Assembly: GCA_036567965.1 (NCBI GenBank) | Contig: DATCTN010000021.1 | Location: forward strand, 72,906 to 136,905 | Direction of reading: 5' to 3' | Source of the DNA: Candidatus Kryptoniota bacterium | GTDB taxonomy: Bacteria > Bacteroidota > Ignavibacteria > Kryptoniales > JAKASW01 | Length of the DNA: 64,000 nt | Shown here: piece by piece, positions 28,456-37,481 of the stretch | Position numbering within the stretch: the stretch's first letter is position 1 | How the letters are laid out: every line of letters starts with the position of its first letter | Notes under the pieces: generated by a model | The model's database searches: none | What the model was told of the DNA's origin: nothing | What the model saw: the letters and a program-made list of their open reading frames with translations, nothing else | Made by a program: the position numbers and the translations under genes

Positions 28456-29139
28456 ATGAGAGAGCCAGTTGAATTTCTAAAGAATGCTCCGATATTTGAG
28501 GAGCTTGAAGAGAGAGATTTCGCCCGGATAAGTGCCTGCGGTGTACGGAAGGCTTACAAGAAGGGCGATGTCATTCTCATGGAAGAGGAATCCGGATCCG
28601 CACTATTTGTCATCATAGAGGGCGAAGTAAAAGTTGTGAGGATCGGTGACGATGGTCGGGAAGTAATACTGAGCGTCCTCGGACCGAGCGACATATTTGG
28701 TGAAATGGCGCTCCTCGACGGAGAAGCACGCTCAGCAAGTGTCGTCGCGCTCGATAACTCAGAGCTGTTCATGCTCCATCGCAAGGATTTTCTCGCTCTA
28801 TTACACGAGTATCCGACTATTGCAATTTCATTACTCAGGCACCTGACACAAAGACTTCGCAGAGCGGACGCTTTAATCAAGAGTCTCTCTCTGAAGGATG
28901 CCTATCACCGCGTGGGTTATGTCCTGCTTAGATTTGCCGACGACCAGGGGCGCATCAAGCAGGGTAAGGTTGAGATCGACAACCTTCCCGTTCAACAGGA
29001 AATCGCGAACATGGCCGGGACAACAAGAGAAACCGTTTCGCGCACCTTCAGCAAGATGGAGAAGCTCAAACTCATAACGGTCAGCGGAAATTCAGTAACG
29101 CTTCTTGACTACGAAGCGTTCAGGCAAAAGTTCACCTGA
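28456..29139 (+). CDS. Crp/Fnr-family transcription regulator
   Basis: 227 residues. The cNMP-binding fold (about 10-125) has the DIFGEMALLDGEARSASV phosphate-binding-type segment. The C-terminal winged helix contains QQEIANMAGTTRETVSRTFS. There are no Fnr-type cysteine clusters, so the ligand is more likely a nucleotide than an Fe-S cluster. The next gene overlaps or abuts it. Its targets are unknown. Confidence 0.92.
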   Translation: MREPVEFLKNAPIFEELEERDFARISACGVRKAYKKGDVILMEEESGSALFVIIEGEVKVVRIGDDGREVILSVLGPSDIFGEMALLDGEARSASVVALDNSELFMLHRKDFLALLHEYPTIAISLLRHLTQRLRRADALIKSLSLKDAYHRVGYVLLRFADDQGRIKQGKVEIDNLPVQQEIANMAGTTRETVSRTFSKMEKLKLITVSGNSVTLLDYEAFRQKFT

Positions 29140-29170
29140 ACAAGCGGCGGCGACTCCAGCAGGATTTCAC

Positions 29171-30004
29171 TTGAGGATAGATCTTCATACTCATACAAAT
29201 TCGTCCGACGGTGCGCTGAGCGTTAGCGAATTGTTTCGCAAAGTCAAGAACGCGGCGATCGATACTCTGAGCGTCACAGACCACGATACAGTGTCGGCTC
29301 TCGATGAATCGACTAAGGCTGCTTCGGAATTGGGCATCGAATTCGTCCCGGGGATTGAAGTGACTTCAAGGTATAAGAGTTTTCAACTCCATTTCCTCGG
29401 GTATTTTATCGACTATACTAACAAAAACTTCCTTGCTCGCCTGAGGGAACTTCAGGACGCAAGGATCATGCGGGCCAAAAGAATAATCGCGAAACTGAAC
29501 AAGATAAAGATTCCTCTGAAGTTGGAGTCCGTAATTGAAAAAGCCGGCTTGACAAACTCAATCGGGCGACCGCACATTGCAAACTCAATGGTTGAGGAAG
29601 GTTTTGCCGAAAGTTACGATGAGGTTTTTAATAAATATATTGGAATCGGTCGCCCTGCTTACGAGGCGAATTACCAGTTTCCGCCGGAGCGTGCGATCGC
29701 TTTGATAAGTGAGGCCGGTGGTCTTGCCGTCCTGGCTCATCCGTCCCACTATGTGAGCAAGGACTTTTTGATCCGGCTTCTCAAGCTGGGGATGGAAGGA
29801 GTCGAGGTCATTCATCCTTCCCACAGCGATGAAGAGAGGGCGTTCTACTCGAAGTTTGCGGATGAGAATTCGATACTCAAGACCGGAGGAAGCGATTTTC
29901 ACGGAGGACTCAAGAACGATGACGTTAACCTCGGAAAATATATTGTTAATGAGAGCTGGTTTTCCGCGATGAAGGAAAAAGTAGGCAGGTCGGTTCTCAG
30001 CTAA
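29171..30004 (+). CDS. PHP-domain metallohydrolase
   Basis: A polymerase-and-histidinol-phosphatase type phosphoesterase. TTG 29171 is chosen because AGGA lies about 7 bases upstream and the protein then opens directly with the metal-binding DLHTHTNSSDG. Further ligands are VTDHDT, the GIEVTS segment, VLAHPSHY and the late GGSDFHGG. The length (277) fits the TrpH-like 3'-5' exonuclease/nucleoside phosphatase group. The precise substrate is unknown. Confidence 0.85.
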   Translation: MRIDLHTHTNSSDGALSVSELFRKVKNAAIDTLSVTDHDTVSALDESTKAASELGIEFVPGIEVTSRYKSFQLHFLGYFIDYTNKNFLARLRELQDARIMRAKRIIAKLNKIKIPLKLESVIEKAGLTNSIGRPHIANSMVEEGFAESYDEVFNKYIGIGRPAYEANYQFPPERAIALISEAGGLAVLAHPSHYVSKDFLIRLLKLGMEGVEVIHPSHSDEERAFYSKFADENSILKTGGSDFHGGLKNDDVNLGKYIVNESWFSAMKEKVGRSVLS

Positions 30005-30015
30005 AGGAGAAATCA

Positions 30016-30480
30016 TTGGTTACTTACGAAGGGAAGCTTGACGGGAGCGGGTTGAAAATTGCGATCATCGTCAGCAGATTCAACGGCCTTATTACCGAGC
30101 GGTTACTCAACGGGGCAATGGATTGCCTTTCAAGGCATGGCGTTGCGGATAACCACATTGAGATCTACAGGTGTCCCGGAGCATTTGAAATTCCTCCGAC
30201 CGCGGCAAAAGTCATCGATCTGAAAAAGCATGATGCTGTGATTTGTCTGGGAGCGGTGATCCGCGGAGAGACGCCGCATTTTGATTATATCGCGGCTGAG
30301 TCCGCAAAGGGAGTTGCCTCGCTGTCACTTCACTCCGGTATCCCTGTCGTTTATGGAATACTTACGACCGATACGGTGGAACAAGCGACAGAGCGCGCCG
30401 GCGGAAAGTCCGGCAATAAGGGGTTTGACTCCGCTCTTACCGCGCTTGAAATGGTAAATCTGTTCAAGAAAATATCTTAG
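30016..30480 (+). CDS. ribH: 6,7-Dimethyl-8-ribityllumazine synthase
   Basis: Penultimate enzyme of riboflavin synthesis. 154 residues, the normal size. Family segments are IVSRFNGLIT, RCPGAFEIP, CLGAVIRGETPHFD and VVYGILTTDT. The TTG at 30016 has AAAGGAGA six bases upstream. It lies 12 bases after the PHP gene and 9 bases before the PorZ-like gene, so it is within an operon. Other rib genes are not in the window. Confidence 0.97.
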   Translation: MVTYEGKLDGSGLKIAIIVSRFNGLITERLLNGAMDCLSRHGVADNHIEIYRCPGAFEIPPTAAKVIDLKKHDAVICLGAVIRGETPHFDYIAAESAKGVASLSLHSGIPVVYGILTTDTVEQATERAGGKSGNKGFDSALTALEMVNLFKKIS

Positions 30481-30488
30481 CATCTGCG

Positions 30489-32735
30489 ATGAGAAAAACC
30501 GGAATCCTATTTTCTCTGGTGGTATTGTCATTGCCCGCCAACTCTCAAACTCTCACGTGGAAGAACCTGACGAGTATGTATGACGTCAATGACGTCACAA
30601 TCCAGGGCGGAAACGTCTGGGCTGCTACCATGGGCGGCGTGTTTTCCTATTCGATTGCTGCAAAATCTTTCAAGGAGCTGACGACGACCGAAGGACTCTC
30701 CTATATCCAGGCGACCGCGATAGCTGTGGAAAAGGGAAGCCGAATCCTCGTAGGCGAAGCAAACGGCGCAATCGACGAACTTGACTCGGCCGGGAATGTC
30801 TTGCGAACGCAGCATGATATAGTCGCATCTGCGGCGCTGACAAAGGAAGTCACTAATTTCTACTTTACCGGCGACTCGATATTTGCAAGTACGCAAATGG
30901 GAGTAATCCTGATTTCTTACTCGACCTTTCAGATACTCAACAGTTACACCCACTTTGTCGCGGCGCAGAACACGAATGCGCGCGGAGTGGCCGTTTTCAA
31001 GAATAACATCTATGTCGCAAGTGATTCAGGACTGTCAGTCGCCCCTCGCTCGGGAGTCAACCTGTCTGCACCCGATCTTTGGCGAGTGAACGATACGCTT
31101 GGCCTGTCAGGCGGCACAAGTGCAGTCGCCGTCTTTAACGGCGCGCTATATGCGGGTACAGCCACTGGACTTTACTTCTCCGTCGACGGAGCCAATTTTC
31201 AGATCGTGAACGGCGTCACCGGAAAAGTGCTCGCGCTTAACAGTCAGCCCGCGTACCTTCTCGTCAACATGAATGGAACGTTGCTCAAGGTTGACCCGAG
31301 CAACAATGTGAGTACTATTTATAGCGGCGGCCCTGGGCTGACAGGCGTTGCGCCGGTCTCCGACTCTCTCTTCGCAGCCGCCAGCTCACATGGACTCGTG
31401 TTTTTGAACCAGACAGCTCAAACCATACTTCCTCCAGGACCGGCTACCAATATCATTTCGACTCTGGCTGTTGATGGAGCCGGCAATCTATGGTGCTCTA
31501 CGCAATCCGATACGACACACATCGGAGTGGCATTCATGGAAATGAAATACGGAACTGCGGGTTGGATAAACTTCAACCAGAGTTCCGATCCTAAACTCCC
31601 ATCCGCGAGCACTTATTTTCGGATCAGCGCAGTGTGCGGAAACCAGATTTTTGTCGGCACGTGGGGAAATGGTCTTGTCCTTTTGACCGGCGATACAATC
31701 AGCAAAGTTTTCAACTACCAGAACTCGTCGTTGGCCAGCTCACCCGGCAGCAATCCTGCCTACGTTCTCGCAGGGGATGCTGTCTGCGATTCGCATGGCG
31801 ACGTTTGGGTGACCAATCCATATGCGTACAACAATAATCCATTGGACGCGTATTCCCCGCAAGACACGGCATGGTACTCTTTTAATAACCCGTATTCGCT
31901 GTCATCGGGATTTGCACCGATCGGCATCGATGCCTACGGAGGTGTGTGGACGGGCGATGCTCTCAGCGATATACACGGGGTTTATCACGGACTTTTTTAC
32001 TATAACGCCAACGGCACTCTCTCGGACAGAAGTGACGATATCAGCTACTTGCTGACGCAGAGCACCGGCTTGATCAGCAACCACGTTAGCTCCATTTCAG
32101 TGGACAAAGAGAATCAGGTCTGGGTAGGCACGGATTTAGGCCTGGACTTGGTTTATCCGGCAGATCCTACCATTCCTTCCTCGTCACCGTCAATTACTTC
32201 TATCTTCTCGATGCTGGATCAATCCGTCAACAGCATCGACTACGATGCGTTGGATGACAAATGGGTCGCGACCAACACGGGAGTGTATGTCCTTTCACGG
32301 GACGGCAACACTCGTCTCGCGAGTTACGACGTAACCAACAGTCCGCTTCCTACCGACGTCGTGACTGCCATTGCGTGCGACAGGGCACACGGTGTAGTGT
32401 ACTTCGCTACCTCTTTCGGAATAATCTCTCTTAAGACTGGTGTCGTAGAGCCGAACACAAATTTTTCCACCCTGAAAATCTTTCCTAATCCTGCAAAACT
32501 TCCGGTAAGGCATTCGATCCAGATTCAAGGACTTGTGGCGAATAGTCACGTGAAGATCTTTTCTGTGGACGGAAAACTGGTTGATGAGTTTGACGCCCAG
32601 GGCGGGAAGATCGCATATTGGGACGGATCAGATGCAAGCGGGAAGCTTGTTCCGACAGGTGTGTACATTGTCGTGGCATATTCACCTGATGGCAGCCAGA
32701 GCGCCGTCTCAAAAATTGCCATCGTGCGTCAGTAA
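30489..32735 (+). CDS. PorZ-like T9SS-associated beta-propeller protein
   Basis: 748 residues. A signal peptide (MRKTGILFSLVVLSLPANSQ) precedes a PorZ-type N-terminal propeller opening with TSMYDVNDVTIQGGNVWAAT. A second propeller part carries LWCSTQSD and QVWVGTDLGLDL. The C-terminal beta-sandwich (about 665-748) starts NFSTLKIFPNPAKLP and ends SAVSKIAIVRQ, like a T9SS sorting domain. PorZ is part of the surface complex that attaches T9SS cargo to lipopolysaccharide, which fits the T9SS cargo elsewhere in the window. The propeller also resembles regulatory propellers, so the name is an inference. Confidence 0.7.
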   Translation: MRKTGILFSLVVLSLPANSQTLTWKNLTSMYDVNDVTIQGGNVWAATMGGVFSYSIAAKSFKELTTTEGLSYIQATAIAVEKGSRILVGEANGAIDELDSAGNVLRTQHDIVASAALTKEVTNFYFTGDSIFASTQMGVILISYSTFQILNSYTHFVAAQNTNARGVAVFKNNIYVASDSGLSVAPRSGVNLSAPDLWRVNDTLGLSGGTSAVAVFNGALYAGTATGLYFSVDGANFQIVNGVTGKVLALNSQPAYLLVNMNGTLLKVDPSNNVSTIYSGGPGLTGVAPVSDSLFAAASSHGLVFLNQTAQTILPPGPATNIISTLAVDGAGNLWCSTQSDTTHIGVAFMEMKYGTAGWINFNQSSDPKLPSASTYFRISAVCGNQIFVGTWGNGLVLLTGDTISKVFNYQNSSLASSPGSNPAYVLAGDAVCDSHGDVWVTNPYAYNNNPLDAYSPQDTAWYSFNNPYSLSSGFAPIGIDAYGGVWTGDALSDIHGVYHGLFYYNANGTLSDRSDDISYLLTQSTGLISNHVSSISVDKENQVWVGTDLGLDLVYPADPTIPSSSPSITSIFSMLDQSVNSIDYDALDDKWVATNTGVYVLSRDGNTRLASYDVTNSPLPTDVVTAIACDRAHGVVYFATSFGIISLKTGVVEPNTNFSTLKIFPNPAKLPVRHSIQIQGLVANSHVKIFSVDGKLVDEFDAQGGKIAYWDGSDASGKLVPTGVYIVVAYSPDGSQSAVSKIAIVRQ

Positions 32736-32833
32736 TCGTACGCAATTGTTTGGCGCGGGCCAACATCACCCATCTAGCATTCTTGAGTCTCCGGTTGCGA
32801 TCCTCCGATCGGAAGCGGCCCAAAAACCTGCAA

Positions 32834-32864
32834 TTGGTTTTTTTCTGGCCCTATTTTATATTAA
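32834..32864 (+). promoter_or_regulatory. Candidate promoter of the serine palmitoyltransferase-like gene
   Basis: TTG at 32834-32836, exactly 20 bases, then TATATTAA at 32857-32864. The -7 box is identical to that ahead of rplM, with the same spacing. The start codon is 49 bases downstream. Confidence 0.55.
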
Positions 32865-32912
32865 AAAACAATGGAGACTATTTCCGAATCCGTACAAAGG
32901 AGGCATAGCCGA

Positions 32913-34106
32913 TTGGACTTATTCCAAAAATGCTACGAATATACTCTGGCTGATGAAGTAAAGAAGCAGGGACTTTATCCCTATTTTCATCCATTTCAGG
33001 AGAACGAGGGACCGGTTGTTATAATAGACGGTAGGAAAGTAATAATGGCCGGCTCGAATAATTACTTGGGCCTGACAACTCATCCGCAGGTAATGGAGGC
33101 AGCGAAGAAAGCAATCGACAAATACGGAACGGGCTGTTCGGGATCGAGGTATTTAACCGGAACTGTCGATCTGCACGTTGAACTCGAAGAGCGGCTCGCG
33201 AAATTCATGAACAAAGAGGCGTGTCTGACCTATTCGACCGGCTTTCAGACGGCGGTCGGGGTCATCTCTACACTGGTTCAGCACGGCGACTATGTTATTT
33301 CAGACAGGGACAACCATGCTTGCATCGTCATGGGCACGTTGCTCTCGAAGGGCGAGATGGCCGAGCTGGTGAGGTACAAACACAACGATATGAACGATCT
33401 CGAACGCGTGATCTCGAAACTGCCTCTCGATTCGCCGAAACTCATCGTGTCGGACGGAGTCTTTTCAACTTCTGGTGACATCGTGGATCTTCCGAGGATG
33501 GTAGAGGTCGCGAAGAAGTATAAGGCGAGAGTGATGATCGACGACGCGCATTCGGTCGGCGTGATCGGGAAAGGCGGCCGCGGAACTGCAAGCCATTTCG
33601 GAGTCGAGAAGGACGTCGACCTCATTATGGGCACCTTCTCGAAGACCTTTGCCTCTCTCGGCGGATTCGTCGTCGGCGAGAGAGCGGTCATCAACTATCT
33701 GCAACATAATTCACCTGCGTTCATTTTCAGCGCGAGCCCGACTCCTGCGTCCGTTGCCGCGGCAATAGAAGCACTCAAGATACTTGAAGCCCAGCCCGAG
33801 CTTGTAGATAAGCTCATTAATAATGCCAGCCGTGTGAGAAAGGGGCTGAAAGATCTGGGCTTCACCGTTTTGGAAAACCGTACCGCGATTGTTCCCGTGA
33901 TAATCGGCGATACTATGAAGACGCTGCTGTTCTGGAAGAAACTCTTCGATGCCGGGGTGTACGCGAACGCGTTTGTAAGACCGGGAGTACCACCTGGCCT
34001 GGAGATGCTGCGAACAAGTTATATGGCTTCCCACAAACCTGAGCACCTGGACAAAATCATAGAGCTGTTCGGCGCTATCGGGAAAGAGCTGGGAGTCATT
34101 GACTAA
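32913..34106 (+). CDS. Alpha-oxoamine synthase, serine palmitoyltransferase-like
   Basis: PLP enzyme condensing an amino acid with an acyl-CoA. TTG 32913 is chosen because AAAGGAGG lies nine bases upstream. Segments [42 protein letters not shown] and the PLP lysine in [12 protein letters not shown] match the family. The GSRxLxGTxDxHxELE and SxTPAxxAAxxEAL segments resemble Bacteroidota serine palmitoyltransferase more than glycine C-acetyltransferase or BioF. If so, it starts sphingolipid synthesis. The acyltransferase-like gene downstream fits that role. Confidence 0.75.
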   Translation: MDLFQKCYEYTLADEVKKQGLYPYFHPFQENEGPVVIIDGRKVIMAGSNNYLGLTTHPQVMEAAKKAIDKYGTGCSGSRYLTGTVDLHVELEERLAKFMNKEACLTYSTGFQTAVGVISTLVQHGDYVISDRDNHACIVMGTLLSKGEMAELVRYKHNDMNDLERVISKLPLDSPKLIVSDGVFSTSGDIVDLPRMVEVAKKYKARVMIDDAHSVGVIGKGGRGTASHFGVEKDVDLIMGTFSKTFASLGGFVVGERAVINYLQHNSPAFIFSASPTPASVAAAIEALKILEAQPELVDKLINNASRVRKGLKDLGFTVLENRTAIVPVIIGDTMKTLLFWKKLFDAGVYANAFVRPGVPPGLEMLRTSYMASHKPEHLDKIIELFGAIGKELGVID

Positions 34107-34159
34107 GTAAAGCTTTCCACTTTAAAAGTTCATTTGCCGTAGCACGAGGAGAAGGAAGA

Positions 34160-35278
34160 ATGAGCGATATCCGAATTGAACCGGTCCACACCAAAAAAGA
34201 CTTGATGTCTTTCATCAAGCTGCCCTGGAAGATCTACAGAAACGATCCGAACTGGGTCCCGCCTCTCATCATGGACAGGTTGAAGCTGGTCGATACCAAA
34301 AAGAATCCGTTCTACAAACATTCCGAGATCGAGCTCTTCCTCGCAAAGAGAGATGGCGAAGTGGTCGGCCGGAATGCGGCGATCATCAATGAGAATCATA
34401 ACAGCTTCCAGAATGAAAAGATCGGCTTCTTCGGTTTCTTCGAGTCAATAAAAGATCAGGGTGTTGCCAACGCACTTTTTGACGCAGCGAAGGACTGGAT
34501 TGCGAAAAAAGGGTTCCGATCGATGCGCGGACCGATGAATCCTTCAACGAATGACGAGATCGGTCTTCTTGTCGAAGGGTTCGACAGCAGCCCGCTTATC
34601 CTGATGACATATAACCCGAAGTATTATCTCGACCTCTATGACGGTTACGGATTGAAAAAGGAGAAGGATCTCTTCGCGTATCACGTGAATGCGGATTACG
34701 TGTTCTCTGAGAAGCTTGAACGGGTCACGAGGATGGTGACCCACAAGGAAGGTCTTACATTCCGCAGCATCAACATGAAGGACCTCGACAACGAAATTAA
34801 AAGAGTCAAGGACGTTTACAACGAGGCGTGGAGCAAAAACTGGGGATTCGTGCCGATGACGGACGAGGAATTCGATTTTCTTGCCGCAGATCTCAAACAA
34901 ATCGTGGTGCCGGATCTGGCCATCTTTGCTGAAGTAAAAGGAAAACCGATCGGGTTCGCCCTTTCATTGCCCGACATAAACTACGCTCTGAAGTTTAATA
35001 AAAAGGGAAGACTCCTTCCGGGGGTGTACCATCTTCTCACAAAGAAGAAGAATATAAAGTGGATCAGAATAATAATCCTCGGGGTGATCCACAGCTATCA
35101 GCAGACGGGAGTCGCGGCAGTCCTCTTCTACGAGACGGCCAAGCGGGCAATCAAACTCGGCTACAGAGACGGTGAAGCATCATGGGTTCTTGAGGATAAC
35201 TTGATGATGAACCGAAGCGCGGAACTGCTTAACGCGAGAAAATACAAGACTTATAGGATATATAAAAAAGACTTCTAA
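34160..35278 (+). CDS. GNAT-fold protein, candidate ceramide synthase
   Basis: 372 residues, soluble, with an N-acetyltransferase-like fold. Marked segments are the PWKIYRNDPNWVPPL opening, GFFGFFES, RGPMNPSTNDEIGLL, the YNPKYYLDLYDGYG block and a C-terminal VLEDNLMMNRSAELL. Members of this family occur in many bacteria as unassigned acetyltransferases. Bacterial ceramide synthases belong to the same broad fold, and the gene follows a serine palmitoyltransferase-like gene by 53 bases, so an N-acylation role in sphingolipid synthesis is suggested but unproven. GAGGAGAAGG precedes the ATG. Confidence 0.6.
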   Translation: MSDIRIEPVHTKKDLMSFIKLPWKIYRNDPNWVPPLIMDRLKLVDTKKNPFYKHSEIELFLAKRDGEVVGRNAAIINENHNSFQNEKIGFFGFFESIKDQGVANALFDAAKDWIAKKGFRSMRGPMNPSTNDEIGLLVEGFDSSPLILMTYNPKYYLDLYDGYGLKKEKDLFAYHVNADYVFSEKLERVTRMVTHKEGLTFRSINMKDLDNEIKRVKDVYNEAWSKNWGFVPMTDEEFDFLAADLKQIVVPDLAIFAEVKGKPIGFALSLPDINYALKFNKKGRLLPGVYHLLTKKKNIKWIRIIILGVIHSYQQTGVAAVLFYETAKRAIKLGYRDGEASWVLEDNLMMNRSAELLNARKYKTYRIYKKDF

Positions 35279-35296
35279 ATCGGAGGATAGGAATCG

Positions 35297-36220
35297 ATGC
35301 CTGTGAAGAAAGTCGAGAAGATATGGATGAACGGGAAACTGGTCAACTGGGACGATGCGAAGATTCATGTGCTTGCACACGTCGTCCATTACGGATCAAG
35401 CTGGTTCGAAGGTATTCGTTGTTACAAGACTGAAAAAGGAACGGCAGTATTCAGGTTGAACGATCACCTGAAGCGATTCGAGAATTCGCTGAAGATCTAC
35501 CGCACTGAGACTCCTTATACACGCGAGCAAGTCGTCCAGGGTGTAATGGACACAATCCGCGCGAACAAGATGGAGGCGTGTTACATCCGCCCCGTTGCAT
35601 TCCGCGGCTACGGTGAGGTCGGCGTCAATCCCCTTAATTCCCCCATCGATCTGGTGATAGCAGTATGGGATTGGGGCCAATATCTCGGGAGCGGTGCGTT
35701 GGAGCAGGGAATCGACGTTTGCGTTTCAAGCTGGCGGCGACCTATGGCTGATAGTTTCCCGACTATGGCAAAGACCGGCGGCAACTACATGAACTCGCAG
35801 TTGATCAAACTCGAGGCGATCGCGAATGGGTACACCGAGGGCATTGCTCTCGATGCGAATGGTTATATCAGCGAAGGAAGCGGTGAGAATATTTTCGTAA
35901 TCAGCGACGGGGTTATGTATACGACTCCGATCTATTCCGCAATTCTTCCCGGCGTTACAAGAAACACGATTATCCAGCTTGCGAGAGAATCGGGGATCGA
36001 AGTCAAAGAGGAAGTCATGCTGCGGGAGATCCTTTACACTGCGGACGAAGTCTTCTTCACCGGAACTGCAGCCGAATTGACTCCCATCCGTTCCGTCGAC
36101 AAGATTAAAGTTGGAAGTGGTAATCCAGGACCTATTACTCGCGAGATGCAAAGTCAATTCTTCGACATCGTAAAGAGAGGAAATGACAAACACGATTGGC
36201 TGACATTTGTCTATGACTAA
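35297..36220 (+). CDS. ilvE: Branched-chain amino acid aminotransferase
   Basis: PLP transaminase for leucine, isoleucine and valine. 307 residues. The WMNGKLVNWDDAKIHVLAHV opening, HYGSSWFEGIRCY, the PLP lysine in MAKTGGNYMNS and EGSGENIFV are typical of class IV group I. It sits 18 bases after the GNAT-type gene, in the same direction. Supply of branched precursors for branched lipids is a possible link but not shown. Confidence 0.94.
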   Translation: MPVKKVEKIWMNGKLVNWDDAKIHVLAHVVHYGSSWFEGIRCYKTEKGTAVFRLNDHLKRFENSLKIYRTETPYTREQVVQGVMDTIRANKMEACYIRPVAFRGYGEVGVNPLNSPIDLVIAVWDWGQYLGSGALEQGIDVCVSSWRRPMADSFPTMAKTGGNYMNSQLIKLEAIANGYTEGIALDANGYISEGSGENIFVISDGVMYTTPIYSAILPGVTRNTIIQLARESGIEVKEEVMLREILYTADEVFFTGTAAELTPIRSVDKIKVGSGNPGPITREMQSQFFDIVKRGNDKHDWLTFVYD

Positions 36221-36231
36221 CATCGCGGGAA

Positions 36232-36810
36232 ATGACAGAACAATTATCGGAAAAGAATAGCCTCTGGTTTAATTTCTTCCGTCAACACGCAGAAGAGGAC
36301 AAGACGGTAGAGACACTTTTATCGAAAGTCCCTATCTTTTCACAGCTTGACAGGCGCGAACTGACCAAGCTCGCGGCCATCGTTCACAAGCGAGAGTACA
36401 CTGCCGGTGAACTCGTATTCAGCAAGGGAGATCCGGGCCTCGGGATGTATGTGATCGAGGAAGGAGAGGTCGAAATCGTTATTGCGGGGCCAAACGGCAG
36501 CCCGAAAGTGCTCGCGTTGCTCGAAACGGGAGATTTCTTCGGAGAGTTGTCCCTCCTTGACGAATCTCCTCGAAGCGCGACTGCTTCGGTGAAGCACGAC
36601 TCAAAGATTATCGGCTTCTTCAGGCCCGACCTGATCGATTTACTCGATCGTTCGCCCAAGGCCGGCACGAAGATCCTGTTTAAACTGGGAGAAGTTATTG
36701 GAACTCGTCTCCGAATTACCAACGAGCAGCTCGCCATCATTAGCGACGAGCTGGAAAAGCGGAGCAACACAAGAGGGGGTGGAAGAAACTATGGCAACCG
36801 TCAATCTTAA
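36232..36810 (+). CDS. Cyclic nucleotide-binding domain protein without DNA-binding domain
   Basis: 192 residues. A cNMP-binding fold (about 30-150) has GDFFGELSLLDESPRSATA, close to the canonical phosphate-binding cassette. The C-terminal tail (about 150-192) is charged and short and lacks a helix-turn-helix. It follows ilvE by 11 bases and overlaps uspA by 20 bases. It may be a sensor protein acting through partners. Its regulation is not visible. Confidence 0.82.
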   Translation: MTEQLSEKNSLWFNFFRQHAEEDKTVETLLSKVPIFSQLDRRELTKLAAIVHKREYTAGELVFSKGDPGLGMYVIEEGEVEIVIAGPNGSPKVLALLETGDFFGELSLLDESPRSATASVKHDSKIIGFFRPDLIDLLDRSPKAGTKILFKLGEVIGTRLRITNEQLAIISDELEKRSNTRGGGRNYGNRQS

Positions 36811-37261
36811 GAAGATTCTCGTGCCGCAGGATTTTTCCGACTATTCTCTTCACGCACTGCGGTATGCAATTACACTGGCTGACCTGTTTAAATCTGAACT
36901 TCTCGTGCTGCACATCGTTGAGCCGATCGTGTATCCGGCGGATTTCAGCTTCGGTCAGGTGAGCATTCCTGCCATGGAGGAGGAAATAAGGAAGCACAGC
37001 GAGGAACAACTCGCTGAACTGGTAGAACGTGAAATACCGGCCGGAGTGAAATCCTCGTCGATGATAAGAATCGGAAAACCATTTATTGAAATCGTGGAGG
37101 TCGCGCGATCGGAAAACATCGACCTCATTGTGATTTCGTCTCACGGAAGAACGGGAATGGACCATGTTCTCTTCGGAAGTACCGCCGACAAGGTCGTCCG
37201 CAAGGCCCCATGCCCGGTGCTCACCATCCGACCGCATGAACACGAGTTCGTAATCCCGTAG
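36791..37261 (+). CDS. Universal stress protein UspA family
   Basis: 156 residues, one UspA domain. The start ATG 36791 is inside the end of the previous gene, and the protein opens KKILVPQDFSDYSLHALRYA. The nucleotide-binding motif is SSHGRTGMDHVLFGSTADKVVRKAPCPVL, which contains the GxxGx9GS-type loop of the ATP-binding group. Coupling to a cNMP-binding protein suggests a shared nucleotide-signal function. Confidence 0.9.
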   Translation: MATVNLKKILVPQDFSDYSLHALRYAITLADLFKSELLVLHIVEPIVYPADFSFGQVSIPAMEEEIRKHSEEQLAELVEREIPAGVKSSSMIRIGKPFIEIVEVARSENIDLIVISSHGRTGMDHVLFGSTADKVVRKAPCPVLTIRPHEHEFVIP

Positions 37262-37481
37262 GGATCGTGGGTTGAACGAGGGACGGTTTGTCGCCCCGAA
37301 GAAAACGATTGTGACGCTTAGTTCCTCTAGTGTTCCACGGCTTCCTGGCCGCGGCTCTGACGTGAAGTGAGTCCCGTTCCCAACTGATCTTCTCTTTCAT
37401 TGCAAAATTACAATTACCTACCTGGCGCGGAATCTTTGGTCCTTAATGACTTGTTGATTAGGATGTCATGATATTATCAAC

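Noticed and set aside
36698-36790. Upstream extension of the UspA frame
   Set aside because: It overlaps the cNMP-binding gene by about 110 bases. The ATG at 36791 starts right at the UspA fold.
37415-37440. Sigma-54 promoter near CTGGCGCGGAATC
   Set aside because: The GG/GC spacing does not fit the -24/-12 pattern.
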